Assembly (NCBI GenBank): GCA_946544695.1
Contig: CAMNMO010000059.1
Location: 1-11,305 of the forward strand
Source: an uncultured Ruminococcus sp.
GTDB taxonomy: Bacteria; Bacillota; Clostridia; Oscillospirales; Ruminococcaceae
Direction of reading: 5' to 3'
DNA length: 11,305 nt
In this document: positions 1 to 6,201 of the stretch, one piece after another
How the letters are laid out: each line of letters starts with the position of its first letter
Position numbering within the stretch: position 1 is the stretch's first letter
The notes under the pieces: generated by a model
Databases searched by the model: none
Seen by the model: only the letters and a program-made list of their open reading frames with translations
Told to the model about the DNA's origin: nothing
Translations under genes and position numbers: made by a program

Positions 1-1
1 G

Positions 2-265
2 AATTACAATATGTGTATCATATTTACCGACAGGGACAGCGATGTCAATTCTTATTCGTATGATAAGTGGTTCAGCTCGCAGTGTTCACAGTCTGACTGT
101 GTATGGATAGGCGAAGGTTTTGATGACCAGTTCCATTTCAAGGCGAACAAAGGCGGGACCGTCAGAAATGATACGGACGGTTCCAACTACGGCTATGCAC
201 TGTACAAGGGCAGAGCTGAAAAGCTCAAGATGCTGATGGCTGAGGAGGACATGGATGAACAATAA
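2..265 (+). CDS. essC: EssC-type T7SS ATPase, C-terminal fragment
   Basis: This is the end of a longer gene: the frame stays open back to base 2, and the residues before the first Met (N-Y-N) continue a strand-like segment, so the start lies outside the window. The 84 visible residues from that Met match the tail of the third FtsK/SpoIIIE-type domain of EssC from memory: a hydrophobic strand (MCIIFTDRD), an S-Y-D-K-W-F segment, a W-I-G-E-G-F-D-D-Q-F strand-turn, then N-Y-G-Y-A-L-Y-K-G-R-A and a short acidic tail. EssC is the membrane-anchored hexameric motor that recognises WXG100 substrates and drives type VII secretion. The last 11 nt overlap the next gene, esaB, implying one transcript. 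No Walker motifs are visible because those domains lie upstream. The family call rests on the tail pattern and on the EsaB and WXG100 neighbours. Confidence 0.82.
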   Translation, partial: NYNMCIIFTDRDSDVNSYSYDKWFSSQCSQSDCVWIGEGFDDQFHFKANKGGTVRNDTDGSNYGYALYKGRAEKLKMLMAEEDMDEQ

Positions 266-509
266 AGCACTTGTTGAAATATCGGTCCCTTCATGCGGAA
301 TGAAGTTCGATGTTTATATACCACTTGCAAGCAGGATGAGTGATGTGCTTGCAATGACGGCTTCTGCTCTTTCTGAATTGTCTGACGGAAAGTACAAAGC
401 CACATTCGATGCTGTGCTGTGTGATGCAGACAGCGGTATGATCTATAATATTGACATGGCAGTCGAAGAACTGGGTATACATAACGGTTCAAGGCTGATG
501 TTGATATAA
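255..509 (+). CDS. esaB: EsaB/YukD-like ubiquitin-fold protein of T7SS
   Basis: This 84-residue cytosolic protein has the length and pattern of the EsaB/YukD family, a ubiquitin-like beta-grasp component of Firmicutes T7SS. The pattern is an opening strand (ALVEISV), a second strand (MKFDVYIP), a helix (MSDVLAMTASALSEL), and a closing segment A-V-E-E-L-G-I-H-N-G-S-R-L-M-L-I, which is the typical YukD ending. No di-glycine tail is present, as in other YukD proteins, so it is not expected to be conjugated. The start at 255 is favoured because AGGAGG (243-248) lies 6 nt upstream, inside the essC 3' end. The gene overlaps essC by 11 nt and is followed 18 nt later by a WXG100 gene. EsaB proteins are known to be needed for or to regulate T7 secretion; its exact role here is inferred. 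Confidence 0.85.
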   Translation: MNNKALVEISVPSCGMKFDVYIPLASRMSDVLAMTASALSELSDGKYKATFDAVLCDADSGMIYNIDMAVEELGIHNGSRLMLI

Positions 510-527
510 ACGAAAGGAGTTTTTATT

Positions 528-833
528 ATGAGCGAGAAATTCAGTATTTCATCTTATGACAAGATGCGCAAAACAGCAGTGAAACTCAGGGAGATATCCG
601 AGGAGTACAGCAAGATATCCAATAAGCTGATGGACTGTGCAAGCACGATGGGAGCAGCATGGGAAAGCTCGGATAATCAGGATTTTGTAAAGCAGATCAC
701 AGGCTTCAATTCAGAGCTTAAAACGATGGCAGACAAGCTTGCTGAAGATGCAAAGACACTTGACCAGATCAGAAGCAACTATGAGAGCCATCAGGACGAT
801 AACAGCGCAGTAGTCAAGAGACTTCAGAACTAA
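528..833 (+). CDS. WXG100-family (ESAT-6-like) protein, WxS variant
   Basis: This 101-residue protein is almost entirely helical and fits the helix-turn-helix hairpin of WXG100 proteins, the small substrates and structural partners of type VII secretion. The turn motif sits at the expected midpoint (W45-E46-S47), but the usual glycine is a serine, so it is W-x-S rather than W-x-G. The C-terminal tail has Y85 followed by E-S-H-Q-D, so the Y-x-x-x-D/E export signal is not met. This suggests it is the signal-less member of a heterodimer with the next gene, which has both WEG and YxxxE. A strong AAAGGAG precedes the ATG. It lies 18 nt after esaB and 15 nt before the next WXG100 gene. Partnering is inferred from adjacency and motif complementarity. 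Confidence 0.85.
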   Translation: MSEKFSISSYDKMRKTAVKLREISEEYSKISNKLMDCASTMGAAWESSDNQDFVKQITGFNSELKTMADKLAEDAKTLDQIRSNYESHQDDNSAVVKRLQN

Positions 834-848
834 AAGGAGAGGATAATC

Positions 849-1157
849 ATGGCAGGAAACAGCTTAAAGATAAGTACTGAACAGGTAATGCAGATAGCAG
901 CAGAACTGGAGAGACTGAACAAACAGCTCAAGGGCGAGCTTACAACAAGCAAGCAGACCATAGACAACCTTACAAATATATGGGAAGGCAGCGCAGCACA
1001 GGAGACTGTATCAAACTTCGACCAGTTTTCGAGAAAGTTTTTTGATAAGTACGAAGCTGTTATCGATCAGTATGTGAAGTTCTTGCGCCAGAACGTAGCA
1101 GAGGGTTATGTACAGGTCGAAACACAGAACAAGGACCTGGGAAGTGCGTTCAAGTAA
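849..1157 (+). CDS. WXG100-family (ESAT-6-like) protein with YxxxE signal
   Basis: This 102-residue helical hairpin protein has the canonical turn W45-E46-G47 and a C-terminal Y87-V-Q-V-E91, matching the Y-x-x-x-D/E type VII export signal. Proteins of this family are secreted as folded dimers and bind EssC; this one is the best candidate for the main EsxA/EsxB-like substrate of the locus. Its tail V-A-E-G-Y-x-x-V-E is nearly the same as that of the WXG100 protein at 3847, pointing to duplication within the locus. The ribosome site AAAAGGAGAGG lies just upstream of the ATG. A strong intrinsic-terminator hairpin follows 9 nt after the stop codon, so this gene closes the first transcriptional segment (essC-esaB-WXG-WXG). 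Confidence 0.92.
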   Translation: MAGNSLKISTEQVMQIAAELERLNKQLKGELTTSKQTIDNLTNIWEGSAAQETVSNFDQFSRKFFDKYEAVIDQYVKFLRQNVAEGYVQVETQNKDLGSAFK

Positions 1158-1163
1158 AAAGTT

Positions 1164-1193
1164 ATACACAGGCTGTTCGCAGCCTGTGTGTTT
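1164..1193 (+). terminator. Intrinsic terminator/attenuator inside the T7SS locus
   Basis: A perfect 10-bp stem (ACACAGGCTG at 1166-1175 with CAGCCTGTGT at 1180-1189) encloses a TTCG tetraloop. An A-run precedes it and a modest T-rich tail (TTTATTCATT) follows. It lies between the first WXG100 pair and the lipase cassette. No convincing promoter was found between it and the next start at 1229, so downstream genes probably depend on read-through or on a weak promoter I cannot identify. Confidence 0.75.
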
Positions 1194-1228
1194 ATTCATT
1201 GATGATATTGTAGATCCGGAGCAAGATA

Positions 1229-1894
1229 ATGAATTTTAGAAATTTAGAAGATGTAATAAAGGAACTGCACGATAGTGCAGAAAGATACCTGAGCCAAAAG
1301 TATACCGATGATGAGTTCACATTTCTGAAAGAACTTGACGCTGTGCCCGGGTCATCTGTATCGAAGATGTTGTTTTCGTCAAAGAATTATCCCGACGGCG
1401 TTATATGTGTTATGTACATTCCGAGTAATAATGTGTATTATGATACCTACATGGGTCTGAAATACAGGGACACCACCTATAACACCATTCTGGATATACT
1501 GAAAAAGCTGTATTCAGATAAAGTGTTTATGTTGTGTGAGCCGAGCAGTCTCGGCTTTACAGTCGGCGGCAGCGATAAGATGACATTTGAGGCTTATGCC
1601 GCAGAAAAGACTTCCTCCATATTTTTTATGGCGATAGTAGGCACAGATATCAGAGGCAGGGATAAAGATGCGCTGATGAATGAGCTGGCTGATGCACTGA
1701 AACAGCACAGCATAACCTGTACTGCAAAAATATATTTTACAGGCGATAAATGCGATGTGACAAAGCTGACTGTTGACAACTACTATTGGGATCATATCGA
1801 AAAAAACAGATATGATGCTTCACTGTACCTGAAATACGATGTTCACGAAGGTATACTAAACAATGAATGGCAGGTGCTTAACGACGATGGATAA
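1229..1894 (+). CDS. Unrecognised protein, coupled to the T7SS lipase
   Basis: I do not recognise a family for this 221-residue protein. It has no signal peptide or clear membrane segment and appears to be a soluble alpha/beta protein. A helical N-terminus (about 1-36) precedes alternating strands such as G-V-I-C-V-M-Y-I-P (57-65) and S-I-F-F-M-A-I-V-G, then a helix (D-A-L-M-N-E-L-A-D-A-L) and a strand T-C-T-A-K-I-Y-F. The ATG is preceded by GGAG (1218-1221). Its last 8 nt overlap the start of the lipase gene (ATGGATAA), so the two are probably translationally coupled and made in fixed proportion. In T7SS effector cassettes an immunity protein or a dedicated cytosolic chaperone often sits beside the effector; both are plausible here and neither is shown by sequence. 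The coding call is secure from the length, the ribosome site and the overlap. Confidence 0.8.
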   Translation: MNFRNLEDVIKELHDSAERYLSQKYTDDEFTFLKELDAVPGSSVSKMLFSSKNYPDGVICVMYIPSNNVYYDTYMGLKYRDTTYNTILDILKKLYSDKVFMLCEPSSLGFTVGGSDKMTFEAYAAEKTSSIFFMAIVGTDIRGRDKDALMNELADALKQHSITCTAKIYFTGDKCDVTKLTVDNYYWDHIEKNRYDASLYLKYDVHEGILNNEWQVLNDDG

Positions 1895-3575
1895 TTACAC
1901 AAGAGATGATATCGATTTAGCAGCTGTCATCAATGAATATACCTACCTTGATGACTTTATTATCAACCAAGATCCCGTGACAAAAGTTGTACCAAAACGT
2001 GGCATGTATCTCAAGGAACTGATGAAAGGTATAAGTCTGCCTGATAAAGATAAGAACAAAGGTGCATACGGAGCATACGTGACCATCACAGAGGCTCTTA
2101 AAAAACACCCGGAATGGGGCGAGTTGCAACTGGTGGATAGGAACGGAGATGATCATACACCTGAAACTATTGTCGATGAACCGATACAGGCAGTGTGTTT
2201 TAAATATCCCAACAAAAATGGTAATACTGACTATTATGTTGCTTATCGTGGCACAGGCGAAGGAAGATGGGCAGATAACGGCGTAAGCTATGCGAATGAA
2301 AGTTCCATGATGCAGGAGAAGGCTGCTGAGTATTTCGATTATCTGGCTGAAAGGACAGAAATGAAAAATACCCACAAAAACGGCGGAAGGATCGTGGTCA
2401 CAGGACATTCAAAGGGCGGCAATGAAGCACAGTTCGTTACGATGGCTTCGAAGAACGGTTATCTTATAGATGACTGTTACAGCTTTGACGGACAGAAAAC
2501 CTCCAAAAGTGCTATTGAGGCTTATAAGAAAAAATACGGCGAAGAGTATTTCGAGAGACAGGCTGCTAAGGTATATTCGATATGCGGTGACGACGACCCG
2601 GTCAACAGACTTGGATATCAGCAATTGGCATCTCCCGAAAAGACGTATTTTGTGGGCTGCGGAACTCTGAAAGGCTGGCACAGTCTTGATAATATGCTGC
2701 TTGATGAGGACGGTAAATACTCGGGCATAAGATGGAGCGCAGAAAATGATGGGCACGGAAAGCAGGGAGCGGTAAGCAAGGTCAGTGACAAGCTGAATGA
2801 AAGGATACAGGCGCTCGATGAGAAGGATCAGGATAGCTGCGCAATGATCATAATGACCATTATAAATATAATGAGCAGAAAGTCGTTGGGCGATAAGAAC
2901 GATGAAGAACTTGAACTCATGGACTATGTAAAGTTTGCGACAAAGGGCGTCCCCATTATTTTTGAAACTTTGTTTGAGTCACCCGAGGGTTGGGCATTTA
3001 TGCTTGAACTTGTAAAGGTGGGCGGAGAATATGCATTGAAAAAGTGGGGACCTATTGGTCTTGGTGCATATACATACGTCTTGGCAAAATTGATAGTGCC
3101 GCTTGCTATAAGCATATACCTGACGGGCAAGGCATGGAAGCGGGTACTTCAGATTGTTGATATAATCATAACTATCGCAGAGAAGATAGAGAAGTTTGCT
3201 GAGAATGTGGTAAAAACTGTTAAGGAAATGTGCAAGGATATCAAGAACTTTGTTGAGAACATCGGCAAGTGGGTCCACAACCATATAAATGCAGGTGCAA
3301 GATATTCCTACGGCAACACATATATCTATGTTGATACCGATGAGATGCGAAGCTATGCGATGAGGATAAATTCTCTGAATGCACGATTGATAGCGCTGGA
3401 CGGTGAGCTCAGCAGGCTTTACAGCAGTCTGGGCACAGTTGACAAGGCGCTGCTGATGTCGGGAGATAAACGCATAGGTAACAGCAAAACACTGACCAGG
3501 AGCAGAGACTATCTTAACGGTACCGCAGATCTTTTTGATGAAGCGGAAAGAAAGATGAAAGCTGCTTTGGAATAG
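1887..3575 (+). CDS. Putative T7SS lipase effector, Mbeg1-like, C-terminal ESX-like domain
   Basis: A 562-residue protein with two parts. Residues about 1-300 form a lipase-type alpha/beta hydrolase resembling the Mbeg1-like (DUF2974) family. It has an oxyanion-side motif Y-V-A-Y-R-G-T (117-123), a nucleophile elbow G173-H-S175-K-G-G with Ser175, a probable acid in the D-D-D cluster at 235-237 before P-V-N-R-L-G, and a probable catalytic His265 in K-G-W-H-S-L. Residues about 385-430 are hydrophobic (L-A-K-L-I-V-P-L-A-I-S-I-Y-L at 399-412), then an amphipathic helix. Residues about 475-562 form a helical hairpin resembling LXG/WXG targeting domains. The usual LXG effector has targeting at the N-terminus, so this is a reversed layout. 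The start at 1887 (MDNYTRDD) is preferred over an in-frame ATG at 1863 because it overlaps the upstream stop by 8 nt and has AGGTG 10 nt upstream. Substrate is unknown; phospholipid or another acyl ester is inferred. Confidence 0.8.
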   Translation: MDNYTRDDIDLAAVINEYTYLDDFIINQDPVTKVVPKRGMYLKELMKGISLPDKDKNKGAYGAYVTITEALKKHPEWGELQLVDRNGDDHTPETIVDEPIQAVCFKYPNKNGNTDYYVAYRGTGEGRWADNGVSYANESSMMQEKAAEYFDYLAERTEMKNTHKNGGRIVVTGHSKGGNEAQFVTMASKNGYLIDDCYSFDGQKTSKSAIEAYKKKYGEEYFERQAAKVYSICGDDDPVNRLGYQQLASPEKTYFVGCGTLKGWHSLDNMLLDEDGKYSGIRWSAENDGHGKQGAVSKVSDKLNERIQALDEKDQDSCAMIIMTIINIMSRKSLGDKNDEELELMDYVKFATKGVPIIFETLFESPEGWAFMLELVKVGGEYALKKWGPIGLGAYTYVLAKLIVPLAISIYLTGKAWKRVLQIVDIIITIAEKIEKFAENVVKTVKEMCKDIKNFVENIGKWVHNHINAGARYSYGNTYIYVDTDEMRSYAMRINSLNARLIALDGELSRLYSSLGTVDKALLMSGDKRIGNSKTLTRSRDYLNGTADLFDEAERKMKAALE

Positions 3576-3588
3576 CGGGGAGGTCTAT

Positions 3589-3822
3589 ATGAACAATAAT
3601 GCAAATTCAAAGCTGAATGAGATAAAAAGCGAACTGAGAAGCATTATACGTGAGCTTGATGAGATAGCCGAAGATCTGCCCAAGTTCAAGGGCGTTGGTG
3701 CCGAAAGGTGCGTAGAATCATTGCATGCAGAAAGAAGACGTCTGCAAACAGCACTTAGCAGGCTTGAAAAGATCAAGGTCGAAGATCTGATCGAAAAAGG
3801 TCTGATCGAGGCACTGCAATAG
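3589..3822 (+). CDS. Small two-helix protein, candidate effector-targeting partner
   Basis: This 77-residue, highly charged protein is predicted to be two long helices (about 7-31 and 38-62) joined by a short linker (P-K-F-K-G-V-G-A), plus a short C-terminal helix. There is no W-x-G and no Y-x-x-x-D/E, so it is not a standard WXG100 protein. It has a GGAGG site 5 nt before its ATG and begins 14 nt after the lipase gene. Its size and position resemble the small helical accessory proteins (Lap/TlaA type, several DUF families) that bind the targeting domain of T7SSb effectors and help present them to the secretion machine. The coding call is firm; the partner role is inferred from fold and context. 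It could instead be an adaptor for the following WXG100 pair. Confidence 0.78.
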   Translation: MNNNANSKLNEIKSELRSIIRELDEIAEDLPKFKGVGAERCVESLHAERRRLQTALSRLEKIKVEDLIEKGLIEALQ

Positions 3823-3846
3823 TGACGGCGAAAGGGGAGTTGAATT

Positions 3847-4146
3847 ATGGATCTTAAAATGGATACTGCCGGCGTTGTTGCTGTTGCCAATAAAATTGCA
3901 GATATCAATAAGGCGATGTTTGATAGCTATGAAGATGTGAACAGTGCATTCAGCGTGCTGGCAGCTTCGTGGGAAGGCGAAACTGCACGTACCTGCATAT
4001 CAAAGCTGAGAGAAGGCAGCGAAGAGATAAGGCAGGCAAGATTCAATGTGCTGGATAATTATGTTGATTTCTTGGAGAAGTCTGTGGCTGAGGGCTATGA
4101 GACTGTGGAAAAAAACAATATCTCACTTGCTGAGAAGTTCAAGTAA
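3847..4146 (+). CDS. WXG100-family protein with YxxxE signal, second pair
   Basis: This 99-residue helical hairpin protein has the turn motif W42-E43-G44 and the export signal Y84-E-T-V-E88 near its C-terminus. The tail V-D-F-L-E-K-S-V-A-E-G-Y closely parallels V-K-F-L-R-Q-N-V-A-E-G-Y of the protein encoded at 849-1157, so the two are probably paralogues from a local duplication. The ribosome site AAAGGGGAG is 7 nt upstream. Position downstream of the lipase and its small partner suggests it belongs to the effector-delivery cassette, possibly co-secreted with the lipase. It probably dimerises with the product of the next gene, which lacks the YxxxE signal. Confidence 0.92.
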   Translation: MDLKMDTAGVVAVANKIADINKAMFDSYEDVNSAFSVLAASWEGETARTCISKLREGSEEIRQARFNVLDNYVDFLEKSVAEGYETVEKNNISLAEKFK

Positions 4147-4166
4147 AAGTTCAGGGGGAATGCTGC

Positions 4167-4484
4167 ATGTCAAAGATAAAAGTTGACCGTGAGGGTATCG
4201 TGAATTCTGCCAAAAAAATGGAAAGGCATGTTTCAGATATCAGAAGTCAGATGAAACAGGTAAAAGGCTTGAATGATGATCTCCGTGCATCATGGGAAGG
4301 TATGGACAGGGCGATCTTCGACAACAAGTACGATGAGATGGTAAAAGAGAAAACTACTTTCGATAATTACATCAAGATAATCGGACAGCACGCAGATTAC
4401 CTCAGAAAAGTTGACGAGATCTACCGCAAGGCACAGGAAGATGCCTATAACAAGGCAAACAGGATACCTAAGTATTGGGATTGA
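4167..4484 (+). CDS. WXG100-family protein, signal-less partner of second pair
   Basis: This 105-residue helical hairpin protein has the turn W43-E44-G45 at the expected position. The C-terminal region has Y86-R-K-A-Q90-E-D, so the strict Y-x-x-x-D/E pattern is missed by one position, as in the signal-less partner of ESX heterodimers. Its C-terminus ends with an aromatic stretch, P-K-Y-W-D. A GGGGGAA ribosome site precedes the ATG, and the gene starts 20 nt after the preceding WXG100 gene. Its stop is separated by one base from the ATG of the FHA-protein gene, so these are probably co-translated. It probably pairs with the product of 3847-4146; the pairing is inference. Confidence 0.9.
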   Translation: MSKIKVDREGIVNSAKKMERHVSDIRSQMKQVKGLNDDLRASWEGMDRAIFDNKYDEMVKEKTTFDNYIKIIGQHADYLRKVDEIYRKAQEDAYNKANRIPKYWD

Positions 4485-4485
4485 T

Positions 4486-5511
4486 ATGAGCAAGGTCGGT
4501 TTCAGATTCAGGAAAGGCAGGATAGTTATATCAAATAAACTGACTTATCCTGAGGAGATAAACGAACAGGTGTATATGCTCGTGTCGAATGGATTGATAG
4601 AGAATATACTGCCTGTTTTCTCAAAAACAGTCCGCAGGAACACTGTGCTGGAAGGCGGGATAGAAGGATATGTTCCTCTGAAAGATTACCTGAAAGATGT
4701 CATATCAAAGAAGACCTTCCTTAAAATAGTGAACATCATGATAGATACGGTTAAGCTGTGCGACAGTGACGGTCTCAGTTCAGTGAACCTTGACCTTGAC
4801 ATGGGACGAGTGCTTATAAGACCCGAGACCATCGAGATGAAGGTGGTATACTGGCCTGTTTCCAACAATCGTATCGCAGAGCCTGCAAGTGTATTTTTCA
4901 GAAAGCTAGGTGAGGCAGTAATGCTGCCATCAGCCGAGGACAACGGTATACTTGATGAATACCATAAATTCTTCGGGGGACTGGAGCCGTTCTCACTTAA
5001 TATGTATGAAAAGATGATAGCAGGTTTTCAGGGCAAAAAGGCAGACAGCATTGTGCCGGAAGGCGAGCATCAAAACAGCAGTGAAGGAACTGAAATGCTG
5101 GCAGCAAGTGTTGAGTATGATCCGTTCAGGGCTCTGGATAATACAAGCAGTCAGCCGACGGCAGATGCTGTTGATGAAGCAGCCTGCGGTGATGATGAAA
5201 GCTACCTGACGGCTTACATAATAAGGCTGGCAGACGGCAGTGAGGTCATGATAGATCGGGAAAAATTTGTCATGGGCAGTGATGTTTCATGCGATTATGT
5301 GATAACGAATAACGACCATATCAGCAGGCGGCATTCTGTCATCCTGTTTGAAAACGACAGCTTTTTCATAACTGATCTGGGCTCGACCAACGGCACCTAT
5401 CTTAATGATATAACCATTGAACCCGATCTGCTGTACCCGCTGGAGTCAGGCACAAAGTTAAGATTAGCGGACGAGTATTTTGAGTTTGAGATACGAGAAG
5501 AAAGTCTGTAA
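4486..5511 (+). CDS. DUF6382-like and FHA domain protein of T7SS locus
   Basis: A 341-residue cytosolic protein without signal peptide or membrane helix. Residues about 1-180 resemble the DUF6382-type domain that often precedes FHA domains in clostridia (Q-V-Y-M-L-V-S-N-G-L-I, then V-Y-W-P-V after a strand-rich core); I recognise it by pattern only. A low-complexity acidic linker covers about 185-238. Residues about 240-340 are a clear FHA fold: F-V-M-G-S-D (261-266), I-S-R-R-H-S (279-284) and D-L-G-S-T-N-G-T-Y-L-N (297-307). FHA domains bind phosphothreonine peptides. The arginine usually following the first glycine is Ser265 here. The start at 4486 is chosen because it lies one base after the previous stop; an in-frame ATG at 4411 lies inside the WXG100 gene. 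A weak ribosome site suggests coupling to that gene. It may act as a phospho-dependent scaffold linking to EssC, which itself carries FHA domains in this system type. Confidence 0.85.
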   Translation: MSKVGFRFRKGRIVISNKLTYPEEINEQVYMLVSNGLIENILPVFSKTVRRNTVLEGGIEGYVPLKDYLKDVISKKTFLKIVNIMIDTVKLCDSDGLSSVNLDLDMGRVLIRPETIEMKVVYWPVSNNRIAEPASVFFRKLGEAVMLPSAEDNGILDEYHKFFGGLEPFSLNMYEKMIAGFQGKKADSIVPEGEHQNSSEGTEMLAASVEYDPFRALDNTSSQPTADAVDEAACGDDESYLTAYIIRLADGSEVMIDREKFVMGSDVSCDYVITNNDHISRRHSVILFENDSFFITDLGSTNGTYLNDITIEPDLLYPLESGTKLRLADEYFEFEIREESL

Positions 5512-5542
5512 TTCATCACGAATAATAAATATGCAAAAATAT

Positions 5543-5570
5543 ACCGCTGAGGGATATTTCTCTCAGCGGT
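5543..5570. terminator. Bidirectional terminator between convergent operons
   Basis: A 9-bp perfect stem (ACCGCTGAG at 5543-5551 with CTCAGCGGT at 5562-5570) extends inward through one G-T wobble to a TATT loop. On the - strand it is followed by TATATTTTTGC, a good U-tract, so it should end the acetyltransferase operon. On the + strand the downstream tail (CTTGCTATAT) is weaker, but this is the only hairpin after the FHA gene and probably also ends the T7SS transcript. Confidence 0.8.
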
Positions 5571-5589
5571 CTTGCTATATCTATCCTCC

Positions 5590-6174
5590 TCAGTCCTTCA
5601 TCAGCGAAGGGTCGAGCGTTTTTATGACCTTTGCGGGAACGCCGCCGACTAATGCATGATCGGGGACGTCCTTTGTGACAACTGCCCCTGCCGCAACAAC
5701 AGCGTATTTCCCGACGGTAACACCGGGACATATCGTGCAGCCCATACCGAGCCACGCATTTTTCCTGATCGTGACTTTGCCGTAGGTGTAGGTGGTGTGG
5801 CGGTCATACATATCATGGTTGATTGTCGCTATCCTGAGTCCGGGGGCAGCCATTACACCGTCTTCGAATTCGATGCCGCCCGATGCGGAAAGTATAGCCG
5901 AATGATTGATAAACACGCCTTTGCCGAACTTTACACGGTTGCCGAAATCGCAGGTGAACGGAGTGAGTATCCTGACATCATCAAGCTTTCGCCCGAACAG
6001 TTCTTCAAGATACCCTACGTATGAAGGATCGTCGGGAAGAACAGCATTTGCCTTTGCGCACAGTACTCTCGCCCGCATCATTTCATCGACTGCTTCTTTA
6101 AAATACGGCTCGGTCACTTTTGTCGGGCCGCCTTTATCCATAAGATCGTATACATACCCCTTCTCATATTCCAT
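5590..6174 (-). CDS. Maltose/galactoside-type O-acetyltransferase (left-handed beta helix)
   Basis: This 194-residue protein has the full length and layout of the Maa/LacA/NodL sugar O-acetyltransferases, which move an acetyl group from acetyl-CoA to a hydroxyl of a sugar. The N-terminal helical cap (about 1-60, with E-Y-E-K-G-Y-V-Y-D and the A-R-V-L-C-A-K-A-N stretch) is typical of the Mac domain. Hexapeptide repeats follow, forming the left-handed parallel beta helix. The catalytic histidine is probably His120 in A-T-I-N-H-D. The end has the hallmark G-A-V-V-T-K-D-V-P and V-G-G-V-P-A-K-V-I-K. A perfect AAGGAGG sits 7 nt before the ATG. It is the last gene of the flavodoxin-LysR operon, 27 nt after lysR. 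The acceptor sugar cannot be told from sequence. Confidence 0.93.
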   Translation of the reverse strand: MEYEKGYVYDLMDKGGPTKVTEPYFKEAVDEMMRARVLCAKANAVLPDDPSYVGYLEELFGRKLDDVRILTPFTCDFGNRVKFGKGVFINHSAILSASGGIEFEDGVMAAPGLRIATINHDMYDRHTTYTYGKVTIRKNAWLGMGCTICPGVTVGKYAVVAAGAVVTKDVPDHALVGGVPAKVIKTLDPSLMKD

Positions 6175-6201
6175 AACAAGTCCTCCTTATTCGTTATGAC
6201 C

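Noticed and set aside
1863..1886. In-frame upstream ATG of the lipase gene, adding 8 residues
   Set aside because: The ATG at 1887 gives the usual short overlap with the upstream stop and a better-placed AGGTG; the extension M-N-G-R-C-L-T-T shows nothing typical.
4411..4485. 25-residue N-terminal extension of the FHA protein
   Set aside because: It lies wholly within the WXG100 coding region in another frame; ATG at 4486 directly follows that gene's stop.
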